This document shows positions 45,996 to 56,800 of a stretch of DNA of 64,000 bases, in pieces. This stretch comes from Norana najaformis (Eukaryota > Annelida > Clitellata > Crassiclitellata > Hormogastridae). Numbering within the stretch: the first letter of the stretch is position 1; each line of letters opens with the position of its first letter. The position numbers and the translations under genes were made by a program. The stretch is from NCBI GenBank assembly GCA_964023275.1, contig OZ029914.1, forward strand, positions 32,185,351-32,249,350, written 5' to 3'. A model generated the notes under the pieces. It searched no databases and was not told the DNA's origin. It was given only the letters and a program-made list of their open reading frames with translations.

Positions 45996-46618
45996 TCAGC
46001 GTTTTTGTCCGTCCATCCGTCCGAGTCGAGGTAGATGTTCTACTATACAGGGTTTTATACAAGGGAACAATTGCGCTGCATATAAAGGCAGCCTCTTGCC
46101 ATAAGTCACACGATGACTATCACCGTTGACTGCCTATATGGCTCCATAATGGCTAGAGGCAGCATTAGGCTGTATAATGTTCCCATCGGAGATCGTCGAT
46201 ATTGATCGAACTCAGTGGAGCCGACATCGAACGGTTCTCAAACATACGTTGAGCAGATTTCGGGATGTTACTCATCGCAACTACAGACTGTCCAATGCAA
46301 TGCAAGCACAGTATATGCATATACATACACTGTTATAGGTGCAGCACTGAAAGTTTGCGAAGGCCTATGTGTAGTGAACAGCTGGCTACGAGAGGAAACA
46401 CCCTGAAATTAGGAAAACTGCTAGCTACCAAATTCACGACGTCTACGGTCTAATAGGACATAGTCTAACTGTGCATTGATCCCGGCTTCGATAACGATAT
46501 ATCTGTCTTATTCACAGTAGAAATGTAGCCTAAGTTCGAATAATCCGGTCTTGGATTTCGATCTTTTTCGGCCTCTGTGAAACGGAGCTGCAGAAGTCAG
46601 TTGTGTGACCTCCAGGAG

Positions 46619-49600
46619 ATGCCGATTGTGCGATGCCTCGAGATGCGTTTCCACAGCAACGAGATTTCACTGGCCATTGTCCTCTGCTTATCGCTCCTCG
46701 TGATTCCTCTTGACTCTGCGTTTCCTCCGGCAGAGCAACTTAAGCTCAGCAGCAGCTCTGATGGTGATGGGCGATCTCTATCGGGAGTAAGGATATCGTT
46801 CGGATCTGCTGGCAAGAGTGATGATGATGACAAGGTTCGTCATCGCCACCAACCCAAAAAAGTGCGTGAACGTAGAGATAAACAGCGCAAAATTACATCC
46901 CACCAGGTTGTCTCAATAGCCGAATCTACTAGTGAAAATGTAGTCCAGAAGACGCTTCGTCGCCATCAAGGGAATATGCAGCAGCAAAAGCAGCAGCAGC
47001 ATCAACAACAGTTACAGGGGACTGGTATTGGGACGAGGCAACAGAGAGACACCGCTTCCTCCTCGTGGAATTGTAGTCTTCTCGCGCGAAATCCCGACCT
47101 TCCTCGGCTCCTGAGAATACTGTCTCAAGAGGGCGAAACGCATCTGATCGAATACAGCATCTCGTTTCCCGAATACCCGACGAATCCACTGAGAGGAGAC
47201 TGGACCACGACATCCAGCCCCAACGCCACCACGACCTACGTCTATCAGGGAGCCAAGTGGCAAAGGGTGTTGACCAGCCAGGGAAAGGCACTTCTGACGC
47301 TGGCGTTCAACTATAACGCTCTGTCCTTAGGACTTCTGAGGTATGGAGTCAAGAAGATGACCGTGTCCTTGGTAGACAGTCCTCCCGAATGTTTCGCTAA
47401 ACAGAACATTTCCCGGAAGATGGCCCTGACCTTGAATCTGCTCCTCAGGGACTTCGATGAAGATGGAGAAAGTGTTGCAGGTGGCGGCTTTGATGGATGG
47501 ACATATATGGAGAATGATCTTTGGAAGCACGCAAGCAATTTCGTCTGCCACCAAATTGTTCAGGATGACGGCGGATTTGCCAAGTTCTCACACAAGTGCT
47601 GCACAACGAGATACAGCTCCGGCAGACGTCGAATTGTCTGCACTGTCTCATCCACCGACGACCTATTCACCTTTCTAAACATCATCCTGGCTTCGCTAAA
47701 AATAATCTTCTTCTTTTTCGGGCCTCTTCTTTTACAGAAGCTCCTCTTCTCCGGCTCAACCGGAAGGTCAGAGTACGTCGTGCCTCTCGAGCGTGACGTG
47801 CGGAAGACGATCCTAATACGCCGTGTTTCCTGTGAAGATGGCTCGTCGCCGGCCAAGCGGAAAGAAATGCGACAGTTCGTTATGTTCCGTGAACTGGTCA
47901 AGAGTCTCAAGTCGGAGCAAGTCATGCATGTCACCTTCAGGAGACTCGACATACTCGTCGACAACCGCGAGCTCATGTCAGAGGACGAGGTTCCGGTCGG
48001 CTTGCTACGGTTCCTCTTGGATGCTTTCGTTCGGTGCAAGATCTCTCGAGTGGAACCGTTCCGGACGTGTTGTGCCGAGAGCGTGATCGGCAGCTGGTCT
48101 CCGTATTTCCTGTGGCTCAGGCTGAAGAGACACGTCTCCGATTGTAATCGTGGATGCAAGGAGATCTGCGCCTGGGCGTCCATCTTTCGTTGCCTCGGTG
48201 GCCTTATGCTGATGGCCATCCTTCCGCTGCCATTCTACGTCCGAATAGTCGCTTTCTACTGGTTCGAGAAGGAGGAGACGGAAGCCAGAGACGAGGCCAG
48301 CAGCCAACTCGGATTGCGCTACAGACGGGTTGGGATAGACCTATTCCAGTGGCTGATTTCTGACTACTCCCTTATCGTAGCCATCAACGTAGTCTTTTAC
48401 GTCTCTTACCTACTTTTGTCATTGATGAGAGCAGCGGACGTTTCAAAGGTCGACGGCGTCGTCCTTAGAAGCGTCACCGATATGCGAAAGATAAGACGCA
48501 AGGAGTGCCTTCGCATGCTGTGCGCGCACCTCGTCCTGCCGTTCGAGAAGTTTGGCCTCTGCGGTGTCCTTGTGGGGGCCTTGTATTGGCCTCTGGCCTT
48601 GCCTCTGTGCCTTCTGGTCGCCTTGGTCTATTGCATTCCGACGCTGTACCTCGTTGGGCGTCTCCTCCTCCCTTCTAGACCCAAATGCCTGCGCACGAGA
48701 CCAGTTCTTTCTCCACCCGCAGAACTGAATCCGACCAACAACAGCCCCCCACTGCTTTCCGAAGGCGTCACCTCCTTCAGCTCTTGTTTTCTGCTCGAGC
48801 GCATAAGCGTCGATCGGTGTCGGTCGGTGAAGGGCAACACCACCACCCAGGCCACCCGTCGTCACCGTCAGTCTCTCTGTCCATCGCGTCAGTCCGTCGC
48901 AATGGCGATCGCATCCGCCCTTATCGCGCTATCCATTATCGTCTGCATGCTTGCAATTATGGCCATGTATTCGGAAGCGTTTGGGTTCCTTGTGGAGGTG
49001 GGCGTCTTCGCGACGCTTGGGGCCATCGTCAACGCCAAGTACTCCATCTGCAACGTAGTCCTCGTCTTCTGGAGCTGCGTCTACGTCGTCGTTCCCTATC
49101 GAGCGGTCTACGCCAGGTACACAGAACTCAGCCGATGCGTGTTTCGCTTTCTAAAGGCAGCGCTGGGCGAACGCATCCAGTCGGCGAGTCTTCTCAGGTG
49201 CGAGAAACAGACGAACACAGCCTTCAAGTTTCTCGGTGCACCTGCTGTGGTCAGTGGACGCTCTCTCAATTCTCACCAAAATCCTCGCTGGCCAAATGGA
49301 ACAGACGTCTGTCACGAACAGGATGCACCTGCGACGACGACGACAGAGGCAGAGAACCGCGTATTTAGGACACCAGTCGACCAGACCCCTACAACCACCG
49401 ACACGGACGAGACTATCGAATACCGAGACGACAGACTGCACTGGAAGATCCGTTCGCTGGTCATGTTCGTCGACCGGAAAGACAAGCCTCGCATTCCGCG
49501 TGAGCTGTTCTGGCGGATCTGCGAACTGGACCTGAACGGAAACCCGGGGCCCGTGCGCCGAGCAATGGCTGTGGCCACCGGGTACCTGTTCGCCTCGCTT

Positions 49601-50317
49601 CTCTTCCTCCTCCTGCTCTACGTCGTCGTGCAGATGTCGGCCGAGATGCTGCCGACGTCAAGTGTCGTCCAGGCACTGGTTGTCCTCGGCGTCGGTTCAG
49701 CGCCTTTCGTCGCTTTCCTCGTCTTCATTGTTCGAGGCCAAGCGAAGCAACGGCTGAACGAATACTCGTTGACTGGAAAGATACAAAGCAGGATACTCGA
49801 ACAGTACCAGCACGCTTGGCCAGTTCAGGACCTGCATTTCAGCCACTTAGAGGACATTGAGGAATCGACCTACGGTGACCCCGACGAATCCTCCGCCAAA
49901 GAATGTCTCCCACATGTGACTAGAGGTCAGACGTCAGGTCCTCGAGGCCGCGCCAGTTACGATCCTTCTCAGGTCGACTTGCTGATCACCATCCGAGACG
50001 AGGACGAGTCGAGGCAGGGAGACGAAGGTCCCTGTTCGCACACACCTTCCGGAAGTCCATGCTCAGACGTCTTTCGAAATTCATCCGAAGACTTCGCTCG
50101 AGAGGGAGTGCCGCTAAGGCTCCTAGGCAACCGGGCCATGAGGTGCACCAGTGATCCATCGGCTGATTCGCACCAGTCTAATGCGCTGGTTCCAGAGCTC
50201 AGCTGTCATGACGTCACTGATGAGCTGGTTCCATGCCGTAGCTATCATGATATCACTAATGCGCTGGTTCCAGGCCTCAGCCGCCATGACGGAACTACTC
50301 AGACGAGAGATGGATAA
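46619..50317 (+). CDS. Large intronless multi-pass membrane protein of unknown function (lophotrochozoan family)
   Basis: One open frame of 1232 codons from the first in-frame ATG (46619-46621) to TAA at about 50315-50317. The frame is open upstream to 46544, but only a GTG (46577) precedes that ATG; ATG 46643 is an alternative start directly before a signal peptide (LAIVLCLSLLVIPLDSAFP). After it come a Lys/Arg/Gln-rich segment, a Cys-containing ectodomain (SWNCSLLARNPDLPRLLRIL ... CCTTRYSSGRRRIVC), and membrane segments near residues 348-370, 521-548, 582-603, 643-683 (two), 761-783, 787-828 (two), 984-1006 and 1017-1038. Then comes a cytosolic-looking tail. Blocks such as ESVIGSWSP and LPFEKFGLCGVLVGALYWPL I associate from memory with uncharacterised expanded families in bivalves and gastropods. 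No enzymatic motif was seen. The coding DNA is clearly GC-richer than its flanks. Functional assignment is not possible. Confidence 0.88.
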   Translation: MPIVRCLEMRFHSNEISLAIVLCLSLLVIPLDSAFPPAEQLKLSSSSDGDGRSLSGVRISFGSAGKSDDDDKVRHRHQPKKVRERRDKQRKITSHQVVSIAESTSENVVQKTLRRHQGNMQQQKQQQHQQQLQGTGIGTRQQRDTASSSWNCSLLARNPDLPRLLRILSQEGETHLIEYSISFPEYPTNPLRGDWTTTSSPNATTTYVYQGAKWQRVLTSQGKALLTLAFNYNALSLGLLRYGVKKMTVSLVDSPPECFAKQNISRKMALTLNLLLRDFDEDGESVAGGGFDGWTYMENDLWKHASNFVCHQIVQDDGGFAKFSHKCCTTRYSSGRRRIVCTVSSTDDLFTFLNIILASLKIIFFFFGPLLLQKLLFSGSTGRSEYVVPLERDVRKTILIRRVSCEDGSSPAKRKEMRQFVMFRELVKSLKSEQVMHVTFRRLDILVDNRELMSEDEVPVGLLRFLLDAFVRCKISRVEPFRTCCAESVIGSWSPYFLWLRLKRHVSDCNRGCKEICAWASIFRCLGGLMLMAILPLPFYVRIVAFYWFEKEETEARDEASSQLGLRYRRVGIDLFQWLISDYSLIVAINVVFYVSYLLLSLMRAADVSKVDGVVLRSVTDMRKIRRKECLRMLCAHLVLPFEKFGLCGVLVGALYWPLALPLCLLVALVYCIPTLYLVGRLLLPSRPKCLRTRPVLSPPAELNPTNNSPPLLSEGVTSFSSCFLLERISVDRCRSVKGNTTTQATRRHRQSLCPSRQSVAMAIASALIALSIIVCMLAIMAMYSEAFGFLVEVGVFATLGAIVNAKYSICNVVLVFWSCVYVVVPYRAVYARYTELSRCVFRFLKAALGERIQSASLLRCEKQTNTAFKFLGAPAVVSGRSLNSHQNPRWPNGTDVCHEQDAPATTTTEAENRVFRTPVDQTPTTTDTDETIEYRDDRLHWKIRSLVMFVDRKDKPRIPRELFWRICELDLNGNPGPVRRAMAVATGYLFASLLFLLLLYVVVQMSAEMLPTSSVVQALVVLGVGSAPFVAFLVFIVRGQAKQRLNEYSLTGKIQSRILEQYQHAWPVQDLHFSHLEDIEESTYGDPDESSAKECLPHVTRGQTSGPRGRASYDPSQVDLLITIRDEDESRQGDEGPCSHTPSGSPCSDVFRNSSEDFAREGVPLRLLGNRAMRCTSDPSADSHQSNALVPELSCHDVTDELVPCRSYHDITNALVPGLSRHDGTTQTRDG
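50180..50296 (+). repeat. Three 39-bp repeats at the 3' end of the membrane protein ORF
   Basis: The encoded units are NALVPELSCHDVT, DELVPCRSYHDIT and NALVPGLSRHDGT, in frame and about 70% alike. They sit just before the C-terminus (TQTRDG), so copy number changes would alter only the tail. Confidence 0.85.
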
Positions 50318-50639
50318 GTGGACTGAGACAACGTAGCGCCAATCCTAGCAAGGAAAACAGACGCCTTTATCAGTTCTGAAGAGGATCGACGCCTCGAGCG
50401 CAGTTACGGAAACCAAAGAAATGTCTGAAACTCGTGCTTCTGTGGAGACAACTTCTCAAAGGCGAATTCTCAGTTGTGGTGACTCTTATTAAGGAACCGA
50501 GAACCACGACAAAGGCCGAATACAGTGGCACGCTATAAGATCTCTTATAAGAACCGACTAACGTGATCCATAACAAACACAAAACTCCCGCCAGAATTAC
50601 GACAATTATCTGATCCATCACACGAACTCACCAACACTT

Positions 50640-50915
50640 CATCTCTTGCAATTTCTGCACTGGTCTTTCACTCAAAACTGAAAACATTACTTTTCCAAAT
50701 AGCTTATCCTGGTTCTTCCTCTTCTTATCTCTCCTCTCGCTTCAGTTTCAAGCACCATCCACCGTAGCCGTCCGACTGTCTGACCTGGATCTTGACCTGG
50801 AACCGAACTTTTTTGCCTATCGATTTTGTCTTGACTAAGCGCCTGTGATTAAGCTGGTTCCCGCGACTTGGCTTTCGTTGGGCGCTGTAGAAATCTCTCG
50901 AGATTACGATAACAA
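50640..50915 (+). repeat. LINE 3'-tail copy
   Basis: Contains 'ctttcactcaaaactgaaaa', 'ggatcttgacctggaaccga', 'ttgggcgctgtagaaatctc' and an attacga end. It matches 12000-12250 in reverse orientation. It lies about 320 bp downstream of the membrane protein stop codon. Confidence 0.75.
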
Positions 50916-51530
50916 ATGCAAAATGTAGAAGATTCTGTCGGTTCGTGAAGCATAATCTATCGGTCGACATTGAAACGCAGTATCAAAGGGATAGAATAGA
51001 GACGACCCACTTGTTAATTTACCTTTCATGTATGATACGCTGTCCCCCTACGCCATCCAGTACATATGTAGCAACTGCAATGCCTGCCTGCCCGATAGGC
51101 AGATAAGAATTGTAATTCCACAGACAGCTACCTATGAACCGTTACTACATGATGAATGCAGACACAAGTGTGAAGTGTTGGGTTAGTATCGGTGACTTCT
51201 TATCATCTCTTAGCCTCGCTGGGTACCCGAACATGTGGCTGGGGTGGCCACATTGACGGCGACGTCATATCATGGGCGTCTGTAGTACGGCTCGAGCCGT
51301 CCCAGTTTGAAAAGTTGGACAATAATAGGGTTCTGTCGTCACACTTTTCAGTTCAAATTGCTCAAGATTTTCAGAGCCAAACTTGACTGAACCAGGAAAA
51401 TCATGACCAAACCCACGCTGTGTCGTCTTGATAGTAGACGTATAGGCCTACTGCAATACTTCAATTTTTTGCACTTCCTTTCCTATTTCAGTTGCATTTT
51501 CCAATTTTCCACCCCTCCTCCGTACGCGCC

Positions 51531-51536
51531 AATAAA
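51531..51536 (+). terminator. Possible poly(A) signal for the membrane protein gene
   Basis: AATAAA about 1.2 kb downstream of the stop. The distance is long and the link is tentative. Confidence 0.25.
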
Positions 51537-51692
51537 GTAAACAACCGCGCCATTTGAGAAATCAACCGAAATCGACTCCGCCGCATGAGCACACCACATA
51601 ACACACATACGCATATCCCTAGGCCAGCTTACACAAAAGCCGCACAATAGCTTTGAACGCAATGCGTTATGTGCGTTTCACTGTGCGCGCTC

Positions 51693-51714
51693 TTGTGTGT
51701 GTGTGTGTGTGTGG
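51693..51714. repeat. GT microsatellite
   Basis: A run of gt in a CG/GT-rich stretch. Confidence 0.9.
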
Positions 51715-52344
51715 CGTTGTATGTGCGTTTGAGTACTTGCGTGTTTTGTGTGCATGTATGCGTAACTGTATGTGCGCGTGCATGCATAAAATGCGCTCAA
51801 TAATGCATGTGCATCTGTCAATACACGCGTTTCAACGAGGCTTTAAGTTCGTCACCTGGGGAAGACGAGAGATGCGAGCCGAATGTTCACACTCGGCTGC
51901 CTCCCCCTCCTCCCCCTGGACGGCCCAGTGTAGGGGAAGAGACATGGGGGAGGTGCAGCTGAGGATTCATATGAACAGCAGCTGCACAAATAGAATGAAC
52001 TAATCCTGATGACAACTACCCATCTAAGTTTAATAAGTACCAATGGCAATGAGTCAACAATCCAAATTTGCAGAATGGATTAGCAATTCCTTTGAGCTCA
52101 ATTAGCCAAAACACTTTCAGCTCTTCCATATACTTCTTAGACCTTTAGGCTACAGCCAGTGAAGACGCCTAAAACTTGATCACCACCTCACATTACTTCG
52201 TCACTCAAGACCTGCAAAACCCCCCAGTAGGACTATTTTCATGTAGTATAGCATTTCTTGAGTACTACGAAGGAGTTTATTAAAACACTACTGGCAAACT
52301 TGTATTGGTGCAGCAGCAAACAGGCAATACAAGATAACTACGCA

Positions 52345-52465
52345 TGTAAACGTACATGTATGTATGTGTGTACGTATTCATGTACTGGCACGTATGTGTG
52401 AAGACAGTTAAAACAGTGCCTTTTAAGAGGCAGTAACAAAAGCACTGCAATACCTCAAAAACCAC
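52345..52465. repeat. TATG-associated hairpin repeat copy
   Basis: (gtatgtatgtg)-type sequence, then 'acagtgccttttaagaggca' and 'gcactgcaatacctc', the family described at 5690-5765. Confidence 0.55.
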
Positions 52466-52711
52466 TTGCATGCAAGTAACTGCACACTTATTACACACCT
52501 CTATCAGCAAATGACTTCAGAGGCATATAATTACATAAAGTAAGAATAAGAATAAAAGCAAGACAGTTGTTAACATGCCGTATGTCCATCGGCTGAGCGA
52601 GGAATCGTGGTAATATTATATGTAGCAAGTTACAGTGTGCAACAACAGGATTCTTTGGTTGTCAGACAGAACAATCTTTCAGCTGAAGAAACTTTTATTT
52701 AAGCAGTTGCC

Positions 52712-52777
52712 TCATTTGGGAATCAATTCCTGCCGACTGTCCCGTGAAAGGCCACAGCATTACCACTTTACCACTCA
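52712..52777 (-). repeat. tRNA-like SINE head
   Basis: The minus strand reads GTGGTAAAGTGGTAATGCTG, then GGCAGGAATTGATTCCC, a tRNA-like A box and B box. Confidence 0.4.
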
Positions 52778-53816
52778 AAAATAACAAACTTTATTAACAA
52801 AACAAACACAGGTGACTATTTTGCAAAACCGAGTTCACTGTCTTAAACGACAACCGTATCCTAGATACTGTATCAAAGCCATTGTATTCACGATACTACA
52901 TCTGTGACAGCACATCATCGCGGTGCAATACTCTGTCATAGTCGGTCGGGCAGAATGGTTATCGTAAGTTGCCTATTCTCCCATCTGAAGACCTTTGGTG
53001 ACGTTATCTACAAAATTCCAAAATATCCATGCAACACAATACTCTTCATGAACAGACACGAATTAAAACTACTGCATCTAATAATGACAATAAAATCACG
53101 TAATTAATTTTTTACATATCCAAATTTAGCCCAAAATCAGTTGAAAACATTTGATTAGTATTTCCTGGAACTTTGTGGTTCTTCTTCAAAACAGGTTTAC
53201 ATTTTTGCAAACATTGTGAAAGTGGAAATGGAGTAAGCTATCCACCCATATTACAAAGGACCTGGAGAAAGCTATCCACACATGTTACAAAGGACCACTG
53301 GAATAAGCTATCCACCCAAATACAATGGACCAGATATATGCGACCATATATCAATAATGTATGTATGTAAGGATGCATTTGGAAATTACACGGCTCATTT
53401 TAGAAGTCTCTCAAAAGCATTGTTCACAATGCTATATGCAGTATAATTCAGTGCATCCAATAGAGATGCACTGTTTTATTTGTTAATAGCAGAATGACAA
53501 GTTTTTGCACAGTTTGAATTGCATGCCAACCAGTGAAACTCCATCCTTAGTAGACAGTCGCTGTTGAATTTGTGTCCCAGTTCAGATGTCTTATGGCTGC
53601 ATTCAGCATTCAGGATCACCAACAAACAAGCTTTCTTTCAGTGGTACCATGCAGGTAGCTAAAATTGGCAGACTCATGTTTTTCTTAACCTTGATCTTCC
53701 CATGGAAGCACACACTACATGTAATAAGTTACAGCATGCCCTCCACCTTTCACCATTTTCTCTCTCCAACAAATTCATGAGTTGAGAATTGTTTAAACCT
53801 ATTGTTTTCTACTTAC

Positions 53817-53885
53817 AACGCTTGTATCAGCAATGTATGATAAGTCACGGAGCATTTCATCGATGAAATCATCCGATATTAAGAC
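53817..53885 (-). CDS. SUFU: Sufu exon: last one recognised
   Basis: Encodes VLISDDFIDEMLRDLSYIAD, then TSV, matching the family's ILLTEEFVEKMLEDLEDLTS. Acceptor gattttag, donor gtaagt, so at least one more exon follows downstream. Confidence 0.93.
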
Positions 53886-56800
53886 CTAAAATCAACAGCA
53901 AATGACATGACAGAAAAATAGTATAAATGAAACAGCTGCAAGAAATGCATTCATGGAGAATGAAACTATATGAAATTGATAATCTATGTACATATAATCA
54001 TCATCATTGTCCTTGAAAACATAATTATACATGTTCACAATGATGTCGGTGTGAACACATAATGTTCATATAGCTAGTCCATAGAGCTCTCATGCTTTAT
54101 GGACAAGGGCAGGTGCCGGTAATGGTCCTTCTTAAATGTTGCTTTTGATACTGTGGACCATTCGCTTCTTTTGCATCACCTCCAGCAATGGTTTTGGGAA
54201 TTGGTTCACTGAAGAGGTTTGCAACATATTTCTGTCCACGCACTCAGTCAGAATACTTAAATTATTTGTCAGTGTACCTAAATGGCATTTATTTGTCCAA
54301 TGCTTTTCTAATATGTGGCATCTCTCAGAGTTCAGTGCTTGGCCCTCTGTTGTTCACAGTGTACACCACACGACTAGGTACATCATTACTTGGCAATCAT
54401 TCACTGAGAAATCATTTCTATGCAGATGTTCAAATTTACATTTCATTTGACAGTTCATCTTGTCATTCTTCTGTCCCCCACATGAGACTGATAACTAATA
54501 ACACCACAACCAAGCCACAATCAGGTCAACATCTAGTCCGCTAAGCAGGGCACACAGTAGACAATAATCCACATCCAACTGCAAGGCCACACGGCAGAAT
54601 AATTCTTCCACACCAAATGAACACATGGGATCAATTTTGTTCCTACCTGAAGCCAAGGACCATGTGCTGCGAATGGACACGGCTCTGTTGCAATCGACCC
54701 AATGACGCTCGATGAAACAAGAGTGATGGCAGCTTCGTTAAGGACACTCTTGAAAGTAAAATGCCGGCCGTGTTTCAGTCGCCCACTGTAATCAATGAAA
54801 ACCCCAATATTACATGTAAATGCTATCACCACACAGAAAAAAGCATGCAAACATGGAAAACACACACATCTGGTTGTAGCATCAACAGTCTCACAATGTG
54901 GCTGACTGTTCATTAATATTCCTTTCAACGCTGTGTGATGAAACTGGCAATAGTGTCATGCCTTGCTACTGCTTAAATAAAAGTCTCTTACTTATGGACT
55001 GCCACTATTTCATCACGAAATTGGTCGAGAAATTAATTTGACAATGCACATATCTCTACTGTTGATAGAGATGCCTAATAATTTAATAAATATTACCTTA
55101 TCAATGGCATGGCATCCTTAGAAGAAGAGCCATTGTCACGATGCCCACTGTTATTTTAGTAATCCATTGTGAAGTGCAAAGTACCCCATTACCTTGATAA
55201 TGTGCAAATGTAACCAGGTCAGCTTAACTAACATTAGGCAGCTCATAAGTGAGTTAAAGAAAATACTTCTGCATAGTTTGTATACATGATACACCATGTC
55301 ACATGGTATTTGGCCAGAATCATTACCAAGATGCTTTTGCGAGGTATTTAAACGGTGCTTTATAAAGCATCTAGATACATGCAGACCTTGCAAGTCATAG
55401 TGATATGTATCAAAAAGAGGAAGCACATCAAACCAATAGAACTTATGTCCACGACCACATAACTTTGTTGTAGAAATATTACATAGAACTTGCCTGGCCT
55501 AATCATCACAAGTTAATACATTACAAAGTCTACGAAAATCTTAATTTATATGTAGAAAATCACAATGCCAGCTACCGATTAGTTAATTAATTCTTGTACA
55601 GACACCCTTACCGCAAAGCAAGTGGCAACATGGCACCAGTTTCTAGGTTGAGTTTGACGTGAACCGCTTCAAATGTTTGCGTTCGCATGAGATCAGACGG
55701 AACATCGCTACTCATCGAGCTGTCAAACGACTCTTTTCGCGCAGCTGTTCTGTGTCTAAGGGTGAAACAATCATGACAATATTGCATATGAGGTGAACAT
55801 AATCAAACTCTGACCACAAGACATCACGCTAAAGGCTATGGACGTCAACAATTACAGCCAGCTGAACTCACTGACCAAAGAGATTGAATCTCTGGCCTTT
55901 TGTCTAATTACCAGCAGATGCTTAAAAAATTGATGTTACTGCCTCTGCAACCCATGAATGCAAAGCAGTTTGATTTTGTAATAGGACAACTTCAACAACA
56001 TTTCTTTACTAATACTTATTAATACTAATACTTCAAAAAGTGGGATACAACTTGGTTCCTTCATAGTTCAAAAGTTTTGCTCGTTCTGTTAAAAACAGTA
56101 AAGTTTCCAAGATGCAATTTCAAGCTACACCATGCAACAAAAGCATATTAAATCCACAGGTAGAAAAGTCAGCTTGAAGTCAGAGTTTCTCAGAAATGTA
56201 AGGTAGCAACATGGATAAGACATTTTTTAAAATCACAGTCGATTAGTGCATCTCACAGAACTGTAATTCAATTAATTACTACTACAAACACTTCTATTAA
56301 GGTAATTTTAACATCTCTACAAAAATAAAAATAACGAATGACATTGAGAATAGTAATCCACGTGATGTAAAAAACACACTTCAATCAATTTGAGGATATT
56401 AATTATACTAACTCGTTTGCTTCCGACTGACTTTCGTTCTGTTTGGTTTTAATTGAAGGCAGGACAGGAAGTGTGTTAACAAGGCCTTTCTTTAGTGTCT
56501 GTTTGATCTGTTCGGACTCTGCACAAAACACATTTCCAGTTCAGTCAGACATAGGGATCAGAGTAACAGTGACTAATAATAACAACGAGCAACTGATCAG
56601 TTGACAGCTGTTGATAACAGGTAGCACAACTTAGCTAAAAAATTTAAAATTATCAGTTAAAAAATTCAGCAGCAGAAAAAATATTGAGATGAACCACACA
56701 GAAACTCAAATGGCAAATACTGACTCAAAGCAGTTAAGTTAACAGATATTTTTTAACATACGTGATAACATTTACTTCTATCTTCTATTCTTCTCTTAAG

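Larger units (their letters stand above)
50340..53816. other. Intergenic and/or Sufu 3' region
   Basis: It holds the repeats listed separately and three tandem copies of an about 36-bp unit (53225-53335, 'aagctatccaccca' in each). The last coding exon of Sufu (about 30 codons in vertebrates) should be here, but no candidate with the right phase was convincing. Confidence 0.4.

Noticed and set aside
47560-48219. A 219-aa minus-strand frame opposite the membrane protein ORF, and other frames inside 46.6-50.3 kb
   Set aside because: They are shadows of a GC-rich coding frame, with Arg/Ser-rich composition and no family features.
51180-51290. A minus-strand frame with SMWPPQPHVRVPSE as a Sufu tail
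   Set aside because: Only the WP pair matches; no acceptor and no further similarity.
53600-53737. A minus-strand segment FHGKIKVKKNMSLPIL... as the missing Sufu C-terminal exon
   Set aside because: There is a weak resemblance to the family's WPEKKLKVSILP, but the only acceptor puts it in the wrong phase relative to the preceding exon.
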